A stretch of 46,876 nucleotides of DNA from the NCBI GenBank assembly GCA_038120765.1, contig JAYOMI010000021.1:1-46876 (forward strand), given 5' to 3'. Below, piece after piece: positions 38,848-46,753 of the stretch (within the stretch, counting starts at the first letter, position 1; the number at the start of each line of letters is the position of its first letter). Both the position numbers and the translations under genes were made by a program. This stretch comes from CAXBCP01 sp038120765. Lineage in GTDB: Bacteria; Pseudomonadota; Alphaproteobacteria; MPNO01; UBA830. The notes beneath the pieces are model-generated. The model had not been told where the DNA came from, ran no database searches, and saw only the letters and a list, made by a program, of their open reading frames with translations.

Positions 38848-39627
38848 ATGGATCTGGGAATTCGTGGAGAAACAGCCCTGGTGCTTGGCGGCACGCAGGG
38901 GCTTGCGCTGTCGGCGGCACATCATCTGTCGGATGCGGGCGCGATTGTCGTCCTGAACGGCCGCGATGCCGAAAAGGGCGTGCAGGCGGTCGCTGGCCTT
39001 CCCAATCCCGGCCATTTCGTCCAGGGCGATATCACCGTTGCCGCCGACCGGGAGGCCATCATCGCCCAGACCATCGCGCTCGCCGGGGCGCCGTCGATCC
39101 TCGTGACCAATTCCGGCGGCCCGCCGCCCGGCCAGTTCATGGATCACGACGACGCGACATGGGAGGCGGCGCTGCGCAACAACATGCTCGGCCATATCGA
39201 CATGACCCGCCGGGTCGTGCCGGCGATGATCGCGGCGGGCTGGGGGCGCATCGTCAACGTCACGTCCTTCGCCGTGCGCGAACCCTATCCGAACCTGGTG
39301 CTGGCGAACGCCGTGCGCGCGGGCCTGCACGGGGCCATGGCGACGCTGGCGCGTGAAGTCGCGGACAAGGGGATCACCGTGAACAACGCCCTGCCCGGCC
39401 TGATGGACACGCCCGCCCTGCAGCGCGTCTATAACGCGCAGTCCCAACGGGAAAATATTTCGGTGGAAGACGCGCGGAACCGGATGGCGGAATCCGTGCC
39501 GGCGAAGCGCCTCGGCACCGCGGAGGATTTCGGCCCGGCCGTCGCCTTCCTGTGTTCGCGCCATGCGGGCTACATCACCGGTCAGAACCTCACAGTCGAT
39601 GGCGGGCTGGTGCGCGCCCTATTATAA
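38848..39627 (+). CDS. SDR family oxidoreductase with altered catalytic site
   Basis: Rossmann-fold SDR of 259 residues. Seen: LVLGGTQGLALSAAHHLSDA (a cofactor motif with GGTQGLAL instead of the usual GxxxGxG), TNSGGPPPGQF, VNVTSFAVREPYPNLVLANA, and VNNALPGLMDTPALQRV near the C-terminus with YITGQNLTVDGGLVRA. The YxxxK pair is missing: the Tyr lies two residues off in EPYPNLVLANAVRAG, as in a known subgroup (3-oxoacyl-ACP reductase-like) with P-x-P-N-L-x-L. Cofactor use is thus uncertain. It follows the hydrolase gene by 47 bases and precedes the acyl-CoA ligase gene by 65. Confidence 0.9.
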   Translation: MDLGIRGETALVLGGTQGLALSAAHHLSDAGAIVVLNGRDAEKGVQAVAGLPNPGHFVQGDITVAADREAIIAQTIALAGAPSILVTNSGGPPPGQFMDHDDATWEAALRNNMLGHIDMTRRVVPAMIAAGWGRIVNVTSFAVREPYPNLVLANAVRAGLHGAMATLAREVADKGITVNNALPGLMDTPALQRVYNAQSQRENISVEDARNRMAESVPAKRLGTAEDFGPAVAFLCSRHAGYITGQNLTVDGGLVRALL

Positions 39628-39692
39628 TGCCCCGCGGATAAGCGACCGATAAAAGACAGCGGATAACGACAAAAAGGGAGTGGAACCGGAAC

Positions 39693-41213
39693 ATGCTGAC
39701 AGGCGACATGCTGCGCCGTGCGACCGCACGGTTTCCGGATAAAACGGCGATCATCTGGCAGGGCCGGCATACGACCTATGCCGACCTGAACGCCGACGCC
39801 AACCGTTTCGCCCATGCGCTCGCCGGGCTCGGCCTGAAGAAGGGCGAAAAGGTCGGGATCATTTCGCGCAACCGCACCGAATACGGCGTCGTGTTTTTCG
39901 GCGCCGCGAAATCGGGCTGCGTGCTGGTGAACGTGTCGGTACTGTACGCGCCGGACGAGCTGCAATACGTGCTCAACAAGGCCGATGTGCAGGTACTGAT
40001 TTATGAAGACCTGTTCGCCGACAAGGTCGAGGCCGTAAAGCCGAAATGCCCGAAGATCGATACCTACATTCCGATCGGCGCGCCGTTCGACGATTTCATC
40101 GACGGCGAATCCGCCGCCGAGCCGGATGTAGAGATCGACGAATACGATCCCTTCTGCATGACCTATACCGGCGGCACGACGGGCCGGCCCAAGGGCGTGC
40201 TCGCCAGTCACCGCGCCCGCGCCGTGACCGCGCATACCGTCATGGTCGAGGAACATATCGACGAGCGCGATGTCGTCGGCATCGTCACGCCGATGTTTCA
40301 TATCGCGGCGCTGAACATCATGTTCCAGCCCGCGATCCTCGCCGGGGCGACGGTGACCCTGTTGTCGAAGTGGGAGCCAGCGGATTTCGCTAAGATGGTG
40401 CGCGAAACCGGCATGACCGCGAATTTCATGGTGCCGACCCAGGCCGGCATGGTGGTGCAGGACCCCGGTTTCGATCCCGCCGATTACGCGACCTGGCGCA
40501 AGGTCTCCTTCGCCGGCGCGCCGATGCCGGACTGGGTGCAGCGCGATTTTTTCGAAAAGCTGCCGAAGGTGAAACTGACGCAGATTTACGGTCAGTCCGA
40601 AATGGGCGTGATCGCCGTGCTGCCGCACTGGCACCTGCCGGAGCGTCTCGGCTCGGTCGGACGGCCCGCTTATAATGTGGATATCGCCTGCGTGCATCCC
40701 GACGGGACCCCGATAAAGCCGGGCGAAATCGGCGAGATCGTCTCGCGCGGCGATAACCTGATGACCGAATATTACGACGAGCCCGAACAGACGGCGAATT
40801 TCTTCAGGCTCGGCGACGGCTGGGGCTGGTCGGGCGATCTTGCCACTGTGGATGAAGACGGTTTCTACACCCTGATCGACCGCTCCAAGGACATCATCAT
40901 TTCGGGCGGCGAGAATATTTATCCGAAGGAAATCGAGGACGCGTTGTACGGACACGATGCCGTTGCCGAATGCGCCGTGTTCGGGATTCCCGAAGACAAG
41001 TTCGGCGAAGTGCCCGCCGCCTATATCCTGCTGAAGAACGGGATGACCGCGACCGAGGCGGAGATCGTCGAGCATTGCGCTACCCGGCTCGCCCGGTTCA
41101 AGCGCCCGCGGCTGGTGAAATTCGTCGACGATTTTCCGAAGACGCCGATCGGCAAAATCCAGAAAAACTTCCTCAAGGATCCCTATTGGGCGGATCAGGA
41201 GAAAAAAATATGA
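39693..41213 (+). CDS. AMP-dependent acyl-CoA synthetase/ligase
   Basis: ANL-superfamily ligase that activates a carboxylate to its CoA thioester through an acyl-adenylate. The 506-residue product has the phosphate loop YTGGTTGRPKG (158-168), the adenylate-binding YGQSEMG, SGGENIYPKEIEDAL, GEVPAAYILLKNG and the C-terminal Lys in FPKTPIGKIQKN. Length is standard. The substrate cannot be read, though neighbours suggest a short or branched-chain or aromatic acid. A GGAG-like site precedes ATG 39693. The TGA stop overlaps the enoyl-CoA hydratase ATG in ATGA, giving tight coupling. Confidence 0.94.
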   Translation: MLTGDMLRRATARFPDKTAIIWQGRHTTYADLNADANRFAHALAGLGLKKGEKVGIISRNRTEYGVVFFGAAKSGCVLVNVSVLYAPDELQYVLNKADVQVLIYEDLFADKVEAVKPKCPKIDTYIPIGAPFDDFIDGESAAEPDVEIDEYDPFCMTYTGGTTGRPKGVLASHRARAVTAHTVMVEEHIDERDVVGIVTPMFHIAALNIMFQPAILAGATVTLLSKWEPADFAKMVRETGMTANFMVPTQAGMVVQDPGFDPADYATWRKVSFAGAPMPDWVQRDFFEKLPKVKLTQIYGQSEMGVIAVLPHWHLPERLGSVGRPAYNVDIACVHPDGTPIKPGEIGEIVSRGDNLMTEYYDEPEQTANFFRLGDGWGWSGDLATVDEDGFYTLIDRSKDIIISGGENIYPKEIEDALYGHDAVAECAVFGIPEDKFGEVPAAYILLKNGMTATEAEIVEHCATRLARFKRPRLVKFVDDFPKTPIGKIQKNFLKDPYWADQEKKI

Positions 41214-42019
41214 CCGACCGTTATGCCGCCTATGAACGGCTGAAATTCGACACCCCCGCCGACCGCATCCTGCGTATCACCATGGATGCGCCGGGCCGCC
41301 TGAACGCGGCGGACGAGACCATGCACGACGAGCTCGGCCGTATCTGGAAGGATGTCGAGGCTGACCCGGATGTGTCGGTCGCAATCCTGCGCGGCGCGGG
41401 TAAGGCGTTTTCCGCCGGCGGCGATTTCGACATGATCGACGAGATGATCGACAGCTTCGAGGTCCGCGCCCGGGTGTGGAAGGAAGCGCGCGATCTTGTC
41501 TATAACGTCATCAACTGTTCCAAGCCCATCGTCAGCGCGATGCAGGGTCCGGCCGTCGGGGCGGGGCTGGTTGCCGGCCTGCTGGCCGATATTTCCATCG
41601 CGGCGAAAGATGCGCGCATCATCGACGGGCATACGCGGCTCGGCGTCGCGGCGGGCGATCATGCCGCCATCGTCTGGCCGCTGCTCTGCGGCATGGCCAA
41701 GGCGAAATATTACCTGCTGTTGTGCGAGCCGATCTCCGGCGAGGAAGCCGAGCGCATCGGGCTGGTGTCGCTTTGCGTCGAGGCGGACGAATTGCAGGAC
41801 AAGGCGGTCGAGGTCGCCGGGAAGCTGGCGGCTGGTGCGCCGTCGGCGATCCGGTTCACCAAATACGCCCTGAACAACTGGCTGCGCATGATGGGGCCGA
41901 CATTCGACACCTCCCTGGCGCTTGAATTCCTGGGCTTCACCGGCCCCGAGGCGCAGGAAGGACTCGCAAGCCTGCGCGAAAAACGCGTGCCGAATTTCGA
42001 TCCGAAATCGACCCTGTAA
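41210..42019 (+). CDS. Enoyl-CoA hydratase/isomerase family protein
   Basis: Crotonase-fold enzyme acting on an acyl-CoA. The 269-residue product (ATG 41210, with AGGAG upstream) has ITMDAPGRLNAADETMHDEL, the oxyanion loop AGKAFSAGGDFDMID, AMQGPAVGAGLVAGLLADIS (second oxyanion Gly), and TRLGVAAGDHAAIVWPLL. Its active site has no clear Glu pair of classical hydratases at the usual positions (an Asp occupies one), so it may be an isomerase or hydrolase variant. It overlaps the preceding ligase gene and is followed after 10 bases by the next hydrolase gene, all in one operon. Confidence 0.93.
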   Translation: MTDRYAAYERLKFDTPADRILRITMDAPGRLNAADETMHDELGRIWKDVEADPDVSVAILRGAGKAFSAGGDFDMIDEMIDSFEVRARVWKEARDLVYNVINCSKPIVSAMQGPAVGAGLVAGLLADISIAAKDARIIDGHTRLGVAAGDHAAIVWPLLCGMAKAKYYLLLCEPISGEEAERIGLVSLCVEADELQDKAVEVAGKLAAGAPSAIRFTKYALNNWLRMMGPTFDTSLALEFLGFTGPEAQEGLASLREKRVPNFDPKSTL

Positions 42020-42029
42020 GGCGGCTGCA

Positions 42030-42896
42030 ATGACAAAGGTCTACGAAGACTTCGACCAGGAAACGCTCGATAACGAATATCTCATCAGCCGGACGGTGCC
42101 GAGTATCGAGCCGTTTATTGCCGACTATGGAAAATTCAGCGCCGAGGCGCGGGCGAATCTCGACTGCCGCATCGACGTTTCCTGCGGCGACCACCCTGAC
42201 CAGATGATCGATATCTTTCCGGCCACGGGAAAGGATGGCGGGCCTGCGCCCGTCTTCGTCTTCATCCATGGCGGCTACTGGCGGATGCTCAGTCACCGGG
42301 AATCGTCCTTCATGGCGGAGAACATGGTGGCAAACGGCATCGCCGTGGTCGCGGTGAACTATTCGCTGGCGCCCGAGGCATCCATCGACACCATCGTGCA
42401 TCAGTGCCGCGAGGCCATCGCCTGGACCTGGCGCAATGCCGCCGGTTTCGGCGCCGACCCGGACCGGATATTCGTCTGCGGGTCGTCCGCCGGCGGCCAC
42501 CTGACCGGAATGATGGTGGCGGGCGGCTGGCACGAAGACGTCGGCGTTCCGGTGGACGTCATCAAGGGTGCCGTCCCGCTGAGCGGACTGCATGACCTGG
42601 AACCGCTGCGCCATTCCTGTATCAACGAATGGGCGCAGCTTGATGAAGCGGCCGCCCGGCGCAACAGTCCGGTGCACCATTTGCCCGACGCGGGCTGCCC
42701 GCTGATCCTGTCCTATGGTGCTTCGGAGACATCCGAGTTCAAGCGGCAAAGCGCGCTGCTGGCCGATGCCTGGCGGGCGCGGGGCTGGCAGGCCGATATT
42801 TTCGAACATCCCGACCGGAACCATTTCGATATCGTGTTCGACCTGCGTGACTTCGACACACTGCTGGGGCGCAAGGTCCGCGATATGATCGGCTGA
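42030..42896 (+). CDS. Alpha/beta hydrolase, arylformamidase (KynB/AFMID)-like
   Basis: Hormone-sensitive-lipase-type alpha/beta hydrolase. The 288-residue product has the oxyanion motif IHGGYWRML (79-87), YSLAPEASID, the nucleophile elbow CGSSAGGHL (Ser153) and a late HPDRNHFDIV (probably catalytic His). HGGYWR and the N-terminal L-D-x-E-Y pattern recall arylformamidase-type proteins that hydrolyse N-formylkynurenine, and also bacterial esterases. The true substrate is unknown; no kynureninase or tryptophan dioxygenase gene is nearby. It lies between the hydratase and an MFS gene, so it probably works on the same unknown compound. Confidence 0.9.
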   Translation: MTKVYEDFDQETLDNEYLISRTVPSIEPFIADYGKFSAEARANLDCRIDVSCGDHPDQMIDIFPATGKDGGPAPVFVFIHGGYWRMLSHRESSFMAENMVANGIAVVAVNYSLAPEASIDTIVHQCREAIAWTWRNAAGFGADPDRIFVCGSSAGGHLTGMMVAGGWHEDVGVPVDVIKGAVPLSGLHDLEPLRHSCINEWAQLDEAAARRNSPVHHLPDAGCPLILSYGASETSEFKRQSALLADAWRARGWQADIFEHPDRNHFDIVFDLRDFDTLLGRKVRDMIG

Positions 42897-42926
42897 TGCC
42901 GAAGACGACCTGATGAAAGAAACCGG

Positions 42927-44129
42927 ATGAAAGTACCCGTCGTCTACACGGCGGTCTTCGCCATGCTGTTCCAGCAGGCGTTATCGACGATGAGCGGGTT
43001 GACGATCCCGGTGCTTGCGCCGCCGATTGCCGCAGAGACGGGGATGAGTGCCAGCCTCGTCGGCGTCTATACCGCGTTTCTCTATGGCGGCTCGATGGTC
43101 TCGTCGCTGGCGGGCGGCGGTTTCCTGCTGCGCTACGGCGCGCTGCGCGTCAGCCAGGCCTGCCTGCTGGTGGTCGCCATCGGCCTGCTGATCAATATGC
43201 CGGGCTATATCTACCTGTTCGTGCTCGGCGCGATCGTCACCGGGCTCGGCGGCGGTCCGTCGACACCGGCCAGTTCGCAGATCCTGTCGCGCTATGCCAA
43301 CCCGTCTTCGGCGCCGTTCATTTTTTCGATCAAGCAAACCGGCGTGCCGGTCGGCGGCGTGATCGCCGGCGCCCTGCTGCCGGTCTTCGTCGAACTGTTC
43401 GGCTGGCGCGGCGCGCTGGTCTGCGCAGCATCAATGTCGCTTGCCTTCGCGCTGATGCTGCAGCCGTTCCGCGCCGAGTTCGATTCGGACCGCCAGCCGC
43501 AGCGCAGTCTGAAACTGACCGATCTGCGGGCGACGCTCGGCGCCGTCCTGCGCGATGCCAGGGTGCGCGAACTCGCCATGGGTCTGTTCGCGTTTACCGG
43601 GCTGCAGCTCGCCTTCGCGTCGTTCTTCATTTCGTTCCTGTCGCTCGGCATGGGGTGGACCCTGACCGATGCGGGTATCGCCTATTCCATCGCCATGGGA
43701 GCGGGTATCGCGGGCCGGCTGCTCTGGGGCTGGGTCGGCTCGGTCTACGTGCCGCCCATTCTTCTGCTGGCCGTCCTCGGCCTCGTGATGGGGCTGGCCT
43801 GCATGGCAATTGGGCTGGTCGATGCAGGCTGGCAGCGCCCCGCCGTCTGGGCCGTGGCGTTCATCTACGGGCTGACCGGGATCGGGTATCAGGGCGTATT
43901 GCTGGCGGAAATTGCGCGGATCGCGCCGCCCGGCATGGCCGGCGTCGTGACCGGCGGGGCGGTGTTCTTCGCCTATCTCGGGATGATCACGTTTCCCGGA
44001 TCTTTTGGGCTGATCCTCGCCCTGACCGGTAGCTACCAGACGGCTTTTGTCATTCTGGGGGCTGTGCCTATCATGGTTGGTGTTATGCTGTTCCGGTCGG
44101 TGCGCCGGCAAGAAATCCAACCTTCGTAA
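42927..44129 (+). CDS. MFS transporter
   Basis: Twelve-helix major facilitator carrier of 400 residues. Helix 1 is followed by LTIPVLAPPIAAETGMSASL (cyanate/nitrate-type signature region), LVGVYTAFLYGGSMVSSLAG and YANPSSAPFIFSIKQTGVPV with a G-G-P-S-T-P motif just before (TGLGGGPSTPASSQI). The pattern is closest to CynX/NimT-like and organic-acid MFS proteins. It could be the uptake or export system for the operon's substrate. ATG 42927 follows a GAAAGAAACCGG leader; an in-frame start is not evident upstream. The gap to the previous gene is 30 bases. Confidence 0.9.
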   Translation: MKVPVVYTAVFAMLFQQALSTMSGLTIPVLAPPIAAETGMSASLVGVYTAFLYGGSMVSSLAGGGFLLRYGALRVSQACLLVVAIGLLINMPGYIYLFVLGAIVTGLGGGPSTPASSQILSRYANPSSAPFIFSIKQTGVPVGGVIAGALLPVFVELFGWRGALVCAASMSLAFALMLQPFRAEFDSDRQPQRSLKLTDLRATLGAVLRDARVRELAMGLFAFTGLQLAFASFFISFLSLGMGWTLTDAGIAYSIAMGAGIAGRLLWGWVGSVYVPPILLLAVLGLVMGLACMAIGLVDAGWQRPAVWAVAFIYGLTGIGYQGVLLAEIARIAPPGMAGVVTGGAVFFAYLGMITFPGSFGLILALTGSYQTAFVILGAVPIMVGVMLFRSVRRQEIQPS

Positions 44130-44157
44130 AAAAGAAACCTGGACTGGGAAATTACTT

Positions 44158-45192
44158 ATGGGACCTATCAAAACCACCATCGTCGGCAGCCTGCCGAAAC
44201 CCGAATGGCTGTCCGACCCGGAACAGTTGCGCGCACCGTGGCGCCAGGAAGGCACGGCGCTCGCCCAGGCGCAGGACGATGCGGTTGCGCTGACGCTGCT
44301 GTCGCAGGAGCAGGCCGGCCTCGACATCATCTGCGACGGCGAACAGCGCCGTCGGCATTACATCTGGGGCTTTATAGAGCATCTCGGCGCCGTCGACTTC
44401 GAGAACCCGGCGAAGAAACAAAGCCGCGGCCAGCGCTATTCCGAGGAAACCCCGGCGCCGCGCGTGCTCGAGGAGTGGACCTGGACCAAACCCGTCCTGC
44501 TGGATGCACTGCGCTTTGCCAAGGCCCGTACCGACCGCCAGGTGAAGGTTACCCTGCCGGGTCCGATGACGGTCGCCGACAGTGTTTTTGACGAGGTCGG
44601 CGGCCGCTCGGACGCCGATTTCGCAGCCGCCTATGCGGATTTGCTGAACAAGGAAGCCCGCGCCTTATCAGAGGCCGGGGCCGACGTGATCCAGATCGAC
44701 GAGCCCTGCTTCAATATCTATACCGACGAGGTAAGGGACTGGGGGCTCGAAATTCTGGAACGCGCATTCGACGGCGTTACCGCGAAGCGCGCCGTGCATA
44801 TCTGTTACGGCTACGGCACCGAGGTCGTCCTTAACTGGAAAAAAGCAAATGACGACTGGAGCCACTATAACGCCACCCTGCCGCTGATCGCCGAAAGTTC
44901 GATCGACCAGGTCTCCATCGAATGCGCGGCATCGGGTGTCGATCTTGGCGTGCTCGATTGTCTCGCCGGCAAGGATGTGATGGTCGGCGTGATCGATGTC
45001 GGCACCGAGGAAGTGGAATCGGCGCAGGTCGTCGCCGACCGTATCCGCCACGCGATGAAACACGTTTCGGCGGAACATCTGATCGCGTGCACCGATTGCG
45101 GAATGGTGCCGCGCAGCCGCCGGTCGGCCGAAGGCAAGATGAACGCCCTCGCCCTGGGCGCGGCGCTGGTGAACCGGGAGCTCGGCGCCTAG
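44158..45192 (+). CDS. MetE C-terminal-like methyltransferase (COG0620)
   Basis: Protein of the cobalamin-independent methionine synthase C-terminal family, without the MetE N-terminal domain. The 344-residue product has TTIVGSLPKPEWL, the barrel with LLSQEQAGLDIICDGEQRRR, VTLPGPMTVADS, DVIQIDEPCFN and the zinc ligands His-x-Cys in VHICYGYG, a Glu in VSIECA and a Cys in CTDCGM. Such short forms bind zinc and can accept methyl groups from donors other than methyltetrahydrofolate. As the last gene of a catabolic operon it could remove a methyl group from the substrate (inference). ATG 44158 follows GGGAAATTACTT. A GC hairpin lies downstream. Confidence 0.93.
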   Translation: MGPIKTTIVGSLPKPEWLSDPEQLRAPWRQEGTALAQAQDDAVALTLLSQEQAGLDIICDGEQRRRHYIWGFIEHLGAVDFENPAKKQSRGQRYSEETPAPRVLEEWTWTKPVLLDALRFAKARTDRQVKVTLPGPMTVADSVFDEVGGRSDADFAAAYADLLNKEARALSEAGADVIQIDEPCFNIYTDEVRDWGLEILERAFDGVTAKRAVHICYGYGTEVVLNWKKANDDWSHYNATLPLIAESSIDQVSIECAASGVDLGVLDCLAGKDVMVGVIDVGTEEVESAQVVADRIRHAMKHVSAEHLIACTDCGMVPRSRRSAEGKMNALALGAALVNRELGA

Positions 45193-45219
45193 TTTCTCAC
45201 GGACGAAGAGCGGCTCATA

Positions 45220-45249
45220 AAAAACGGCGCCCCCATGACAGGGGCGCCG
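45220..45249 (-). terminator. Intrinsic terminator, pstS side
   Basis: Stem GGCGCCCC / GGGGCGCC with a seven-base loop between the two convergent genes. On the minus strand it is followed by TTTTTT, so it ends the pstS transcript; on the plus strand only a weak T-run follows. Confidence 0.85.
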
Positions 45250-45274
45250 TCCTTGTTCCGGAAGGAACCGGAAT

Positions 45275-46315
45275 TTACAGGTTCAGCGGGCTGAAGGTCT
45301 GCGCCGCGTCCGCCGTCTTCTTGCGGTCCATGTCGGGCAGCGGGATCAGGCCCTTGTCGGCCAGGTAACCGTCCGGGCCCCAGGCTTTTTCAGCCGTGAA
45401 CTCGGCCACATATTCCTTGATGCCCGGAACGACACCGACATGGGCGTTCTTGACGTAGAAATACATGGAGCGCGACACCGAGTATTTGCCCGACGCGATG
45501 GCGTCGAATTCGGGCGCGGTACCGTCGATCATGGCGCCCTGGACCTTGTCGGCATTCGAATCAAGGAACGAGAAGCCGAAGATGCCGTAGGCATCCGGGT
45601 TGGCGACGAGCTTCTGGATGATCAGAACGTCGTTTTCGCCGGCTTCGACAAACGCGCCGTCTTCACGGATCCCGTGGCAGACCGCCTTGTAGCGCTTGCC
45701 GTCGGATTTCTTGAGGGCGGAGATACCCTTGAACTGCTTGCAGCCGCCTTCCATGGCGAGCTCGACGAAGGCATCGCGCGTGCCGGAGGTCGGGGGCGGG
45801 CCGAGAACTTCGATCTTCTTGGACGGCAGGGAGGAATCGATGTCGCTCCACATTTTATAGGGGTTCGGTTTCAGTTCCGAGCCGTCGGCATTTGCCGGCA
45901 CGTCCTTTGCGAGGGCGAGGAACAGCTGTTTCAGCGTGATCTTCGTCTGCGGGTTCGACTTGGCGTTGGCCAGCACGATGCCGTCAAAGCCGATCTTCAC
46001 CTCGGTGATCTTGCTCACGCCGTTCTTGGCGCAGAGATCGACTTCGGATTTCTTGATCCGGCGCGAGGCATTGGTGATGTCGGGATACTGAACGCCGACG
46101 CCGGAGCAGAACAGTTTCAGTCCGCCGCCGGAACCGGTGCTTTCGACGACCGGTGTCTTGAAGCTGGTGGTCTTGCCGAACTGTTCTGCGACCGTGGTCG
46201 AGAACGGGAAAACAGTGGACGATCCGACAATGCGGATCTGGTCGCGCGCCTGGGCGCTGGCGGCCATGGCAACGGTCGCAGCCGCTGCGATCGCGATAAT
46301 ACGGGTGGTGTTCAT
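45275..46315 (-). CDS. pstS: Phosphate ABC transporter substrate-binding protein
   Basis: Periplasmic phosphate-binding protein of the PstS family. The 346-residue product has a signal peptide (MNTTRIIAIAAAATVAMAAS, cleavage after AQA) and mature DQIRIVGSSTVFPFSTTVAEQF, PVVESTGSGGGLKLFCSGVG, DITNASRRIKKSEVDLC, then a second lobe with GPPPTSGTRDAFVELAM, a phosphate-contact region, and YGIFGFSFLDSN. ATG 46315 follows GGAGG. A strong PhoB-type box lies 110 bases upstream. The gene stands alone: its terminator follows and no pstCAB is on the downstream side. Function is well supported. Confidence 0.96.
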   Translation of the reverse strand: MNTTRIIAIAAAATVAMAASAQARDQIRIVGSSTVFPFSTTVAEQFGKTTSFKTPVVESTGSGGGLKLFCSGVGVQYPDITNASRRIKKSEVDLCAKNGVSKITEVKIGFDGIVLANAKSNPQTKITLKQLFLALAKDVPANADGSELKPNPYKMWSDIDSSLPSKKIEVLGPPPTSGTRDAFVELAMEGGCKQFKGISALKKSDGKRYKAVCHGIREDGAFVEAGENDVLIIQKLVANPDAYGIFGFSFLDSNADKVQGAMIDGTAPEFDAIASGKYSVSRSMYFYVKNAHVGVVPGIKEYVAEFTAEKAWGPDGYLADKGLIPLPDMDRKKTADAAQTFSPLNL

Positions 46316-46424
46316 TTCGCCTCCAAAGGAGAATTCCAATATACGGAAGGCGGGACATCCAAGCACACGCCGCTCCGGCCGACGCTCATCGCCGACAAGC
46401 GCAACCTAGGAGCGCTGTGCGATG

Positions 46425-46457
46425 ATAATGTGACGATTACATGACAGTTTTGTGACG
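46425..46457 (-). promoter_or_regulatory. PhoB-type box upstream of pstS
   Basis: On the minus strand, CGTCACA, TGTCATG and CGTCACA occur in tandem at 11-base spacing with AT-rich spacers (AAAC, TAAT, TTAT), closely matching the two or more CTGTCAT-like repeats at 11-bp period that PhoB dimers bind. It lies 110-142 bases upstream of the pstS ATG, in the right direction. Confidence 0.8.
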
Positions 46458-46595
46458 GCGTTTTCCGAGAGGTTTTATCGGTGGTGCGCGCAAGCAAACT
46501 CTTCCGGCAAAGGGTCTGGCTGCCACAATAGTCCCTTTTCGATGGATCTCTGTCGCGTTTCCGGGACCGTGGTTCGCGAAATGGAAATGGGAAAA

Positions 46596-46671
46596 TGGTG
46601 CCGCCTGCGTGACTCGAACACGCGACCCCCGCATTACGAATGCGATGCTCTACCAGCTGAGCTAAGGCGGC
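46596..46671 (-). tRNA. tRNA-Thr, anticodon CGU
   Basis: On the minus strand the 76 bases read GCCGCCT (acceptor), GCTC...GAGC D-arm, TCGCA TTCGTAA TGCGG anticodon arm with anticodon CGT, GCGTG TTCGAGT CACGC T-arm, AGGCGGC and encoded CCA. All stems pair, giving tRNA-Thr for ACG codons. Confidence 0.96.
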
Positions 46672-46753
46672 CCCTGCAATCCTGCCTGTCGATTGCAGGC
46701 GGAGAAATAACGCCTAATGCGCGGACAAACAAGAGGATAACCGAATTGTCGTT

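Noticed and set aside
39582..41075. A long minus-strand frame opposite the acyl-CoA ligase
   Set aside because: Composition is that of an antisense shadow (His/Arg/Gly-rich), and the plus-strand gene is fully supported by motifs.
40970..41209. An extended start for the enoyl-CoA hydratase
   Set aside because: The extra 80 codons overlap the ligase gene and are Arg-rich shadow sequence; the ATG at 41210 has AGGAG and the ATGA overlap.
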